In this document: positions 6,831-8,608 of the stretch, piece after piece | Layout of the letters: each line of letters starts with the position of its first letter | How positions within the stretch are numbered: position 1 is the first letter of the stretch | Source of the DNA: Anaerolineales bacterium UBA6131 | GTDB lineage: Bacteria > Chloroflexota > Anaerolineae > UBA2200 | Direction of reading: 5' to 3' | Assembly: GCA_002435875.1 (NCBI GenBank) | Contig: DIVN01000120.1 | Coordinates: 1 to 8,608 of the forward strand | DNA length: 8,608 nt | Notes under the pieces: model-generated | What the model was told of the DNA's origin: nothing | Databases searched by the model: none | What the model saw: the letters and a program-made list of their open reading frames with translations, nothing else | Translations under genes and position numbers: made by a program

Positions 6831-7217
6831 CTAGGTATCGGGGTGCTCCAGGCGCGCAGGCAGGTCGCGACTGGCGAGAACGTCGATACCACTGCCCAAA
6901 GCGTTTGCTAGCACTGGCTGGCCGATGTGCAACGGGGCAGCAACCTCTAACTGACGTAGTGCTGACAACAGCGCGAAGATCGCAGGCTTGGGGAAGGGCC
7001 TGGCAGTGTGAACAGGCAGGAGGGGCTGGGTTCCTCCACGCACGCGCACAGTGGTGGTGACCATGCGGCGAGGGTCTTGCAGCTCGCTGCGGGCATAGTC
7101 CAAGCCACGCTTGCAGGCATTGCCCTCGATCTGGCAGATCTGGCCGACATCATGGGTAACCTGCAGCGAACAGCCAACCGGACAGGTCGTACAGATGATA
7201 TTGCTGGATTGCTGCAT
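6831..7217 (-). CDS. DUF1667 family protein (GlpA-operon cysteine-motif protein)
   Basis: The 128-aa protein belongs to the DUF1667 family, which almost always sits beside GlpA-type flavoproteins. Residues 8-16 are ICTTCPVGC (C9, C12, C16), and the conserved EGNACKRGLDYA (31-42) gives C35; together these could ligate an Fe-S cluster or metal. The middle RMVTTTVRV (51-59) and the end GSGIDVLASRDL (108-119) are typical of the family. A second N-terminal cysteine, C28, lies just before the EGN motif. The start is 11 bp after the preceding stop, with AAGGGAAAGAG as ribosome binding site. It is presumed to be an electron-transfer or assembly partner of the two flavoproteins upstream; no biochemical role is established that I can state. 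Confidence 0.88.
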   Translation of the reverse strand: MQQSSNIICTTCPVGCSLQVTHDVGQICQIEGNACKRGLDYARSELQDPRRMVTTTVRVRGGTQPLLPVHTARPFPKPAIFALLSALRQLEVAAPLHIGQPVLANALGSGIDVLASRDLPARLEHPDT

Positions 7218-7228
7218 ACTCTTTCCCT

Positions 7229-8518
7229 TCAGCGCGGCAAGACGCTTACGGTGAGCTCCTCGCCCAATCGCAGCCTTTCGACTGCTTTAGAGTCCATCAC
7301 GACAGTAATCATTTCTCCCGGACGAGCGTAGCGCAGGGCCTTCCGCACAATCTGCTCATTACCTGCTACAACCCGCACCCAAGCAGGCTCTTCGACGGGA
7401 TGCAAGACGCGCAGTTGTATCTTGTGCTCACCCTGTGAGAGGCAGCCGGCATCAAGCAGCTGCGGTACAACATAGCGTACGTTGTTCCCAACCCGCACAT
7501 GGATAGGTCTTGCCGCCACGTGCTGCAAGCCTCCGTGCAATTCGCCTCGAGCATACAGCGCCGCACTCGTGCCGGCGAGCAGGCCAGCCTCCGTCACCCA
7601 GTCCACCAGGTCGTAGATGTGCACCACGTTGCCTGCGGCAAACAGACCATGCACAGTCGTCTGCATTGACTGATCCACGACAGGCCCGCCGGTAATCGGG
7701 TCCAATGCGGCACCGAGCGTCTGCAGTAGCTCAACCTCCGGCAGCAGCCCAACCGAAAGCAGGAGCGTATCGCAGGGCACGACCTCCTCGGTACCTGGCA
7801 CAGGTCGTCGCTGGGCATCTACCTGGACCGTTTCGACTGCCTCGACTCGACTGCCGCCGATGACACGGCCTACTGTGTGGGACAGGTGCAGTGGTATCTC
7901 AAGATCCAACAGGCATTGCACATAGTTGCGCGTGAGCCCTGTAAGATAGGGCATGATTTCGATGACACGATCGACAGTGGCTCCCTCGAAGGTGAGCCGT
8001 CGCGCCATGATCATACCGATATCGCCGGAACCCAGGATCACGAAACGCTTACCGGGCATAAAGCCCTCGACGTTCACAAAGCGCTGAGCCATCCCTGCGG
8101 TGTAGACTCCTGCTGGCCTAGTCCCCGGCAGACGGATCTGCGCGCGCGTTCGCTCCCGAGCCCCAGTAGCCACGACGAGTGCCCGGGCCTGCACCTCGAT
8201 GTAACCCTGACCCCTGCTGATGGCATGAGCCACGAAGGGAACCTGGACTTCGAGCACCATGGCATCAAGCAGCAACTCAATACCCAGCCGACGAGCCTGA
8301 TCGATAAAGTGTTGGGCGTAGGAAGGACCAGGGAGATCTTCCTTTAGCAGCTCGACCCCAAAGCCGTTGTGGATGCATTGCTGGAGGATTCCTCCCGCCT
8401 CACGGTCGCGCTCGACGATCAAGACACGCTCGGCGCCACCTCGTTTCGCCGCAACTGCTGCAGCCAGGCCCGCCGGCCCGCTGCCCACTACAAGCACATC
8501 AACCACCTGGGGCAACAT
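7229..8518 (-). CDS. FAD/NAD-dependent oxidoreductase of the GlpA-DUF1667 operon type
   Basis: The 429-aa flavoprotein belongs to the pyridine-nucleotide-disulfide-oxidoreductase-like class found between glpA-like genes and DUF1667 genes. It has the N-terminal FAD motif VLVVGSGPAGLAAA (8-21), the family signature GGILQQCIHNGFG (42-54) with C48, VVATGARERT (115-124), the NAD-binding motif ILGSGDIGMIMARR (161-174), and the second FAD motif GLFAAGNV (291-298). Residues from about 365 to 429 form a C-terminal beta-rich extension. It probably transfers electrons between NAD(H) and the adjacent GlpA-like dehydrogenase or another carrier; direction and substrate are not known. ATG 8518 is one base after the upstream TAG, implying translational coupling; the ribosome binding site (AAGGA, about 14 nt upstream) is weak, consistent with re-initiation. 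It is a full-length gene with no missing motif. Confidence 0.85.
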   Translation of the reverse strand: MLPQVVDVLVVGSGPAGLAAAVAAKRGGAERVLIVERDREAGGILQQCIHNGFGVELLKEDLPGPSYAQHFIDQARRLGIELLLDAMVLEVQVPFVAHAISRGQGYIEVQARALVVATGARERTRAQIRLPGTRPAGVYTAGMAQRFVNVEGFMPGKRFVILGSGDIGMIMARRLTFEGATVDRVIEIMPYLTGLTRNYVQCLLDLEIPLHLSHTVGRVIGGSRVEAVETVQVDAQRRPVPGTEEVVPCDTLLLSVGLLPEVELLQTLGAALDPITGGPVVDQSMQTTVHGLFAAGNVVHIYDLVDWVTEAGLLAGTSAALYARGELHGGLQHVAARPIHVRVGNNVRYVVPQLLDAGCLSQGEHKIQLRVLHPVEEPAWVRVVAGNEQIVRKALRYARPGEMITVVMDSKAVERLRLGEELTVSVLPR

Positions 8519-8519
8519 G

Positions 8520-8608
8520 CTAGGACTCGGTTTCCTTGGTACGGCGGCTCAGGAAAGCCGAGCCGTGTCCCTTCTTGGTCACTTCAAGGGGGGAGATGCC
8601 CAGCTCAC
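8520..8608 (-). CDS. GlpA-like FAD-dependent dehydrogenase, C-terminal 28 codons only
   Basis: On the minus strand the frame reads LGISPLEVTKKGHGS and then a short basic tail before TAG at 8522-8520, one base before the next ATG. The P-x-EVTKKGxGS ending is a recognisable C-terminal pattern of GlpA-family (COG0579) FAD-dependent glycerol-3-phosphate dehydrogenase-like proteins, and such a gene is the expected neighbour of the two downstream genes. The body of the gene lies beyond the window edge, so catalytic residues cannot be checked. Reading frame and coupling are clear; product is inferred from the short tail plus context. Confidence 0.6.
   Translation of the reverse strand, partial: ELGISPLEVTKKGHGSAFLSRRTKETES

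Noticed and set aside
6701..7060. 119-codon plus-strand frame across metF end, terminator and DUF1667
   Set aside because: It crosses the terminator hairpin and is out of frame with metF; no family resemblance.
7877..8347. 156-codon plus-strand frame opposite the FAD oxidoreductase
   Set aside because: It is a shadow of a conserved gene on the minus strand with no recognisable motif.

Overview
The window looks like chromosomal DNA from an anaerobic, moderately GC-rich bacterium. It has tightly spaced genes, good Shine-Dalgarno sites and two ATGA stop/start overlaps. Its iron-sulfur/flavin redox enzymes include a MetV-MetF methylenetetrahydrofolate reductase of the type used in the methyl branch of the Wood-Ljungdahl pathway. 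A Chloroflexota (Anaerolineae-like) or clostridial-type anaerobe would fit, but this is inference from gene content; no taxonomic marker is present.

Left part (1-2925, + strand): the 3' end of a monofunctional aspartate kinase with two ACT domains; a 387-aa protein starting at TTG that carries HAD phosphatase motifs in an apparently permuted order (motif IV before motif I); and a 209-aa GyrI-like ligand-binding-domain protein. These three are separated by 78 and 131 bp and may or may not be co-transcribed.

Centre (2926-6830, + strand): a 163-bp leader with a plausible promoter and palindromic GTGC/GCAC elements precedes a compact three-gene operon. The first gene is a 696-aa fusion of a GltD/NfnL-type flavoprotein, a 2x[4Fe-4S] ferredoxin domain and an FlpD/MvhD domain. 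It is followed by metV and metF, each joined to the gene before it by a 4-bp ATGA overlap. A perfect 14-bp hairpin with a T-rich tail ends the operon. The simplest reading is a soluble complex that passes electrons from NAD(P)H through flavin and Fe-S clusters, then FlpD and MetV, to the MetF flavin, reducing methylene-THF to methyl-THF. The pyridine-nucleotide site lacks the usual double-arginine motif of NADPH-using GltD proteins, which points to NADH. The MetVF pair matches known acetogen enzymes, but the electron-input module is a single fused polypeptide rather than RnfC2 or HdrABC-MvhD. This is the most interesting system in the window.

Right part (6831-8608, - strand, convergent): the distal end of a GlpA-type operon. 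It comprises the last 28 codons of a probable GlpA-like (glycerol-3-phosphate dehydrogenase family) flavoprotein, a 429-aa FAD/NAD-dependent oxidoreductase, and a 128-aa DUF1667 cysteine-motif protein, with gaps of 1 and 11 bp.

No tRNA, rRNA, CRISPR array, insertion sequence or phage gene was seen. No stretch over 300 bases lacks a gene.
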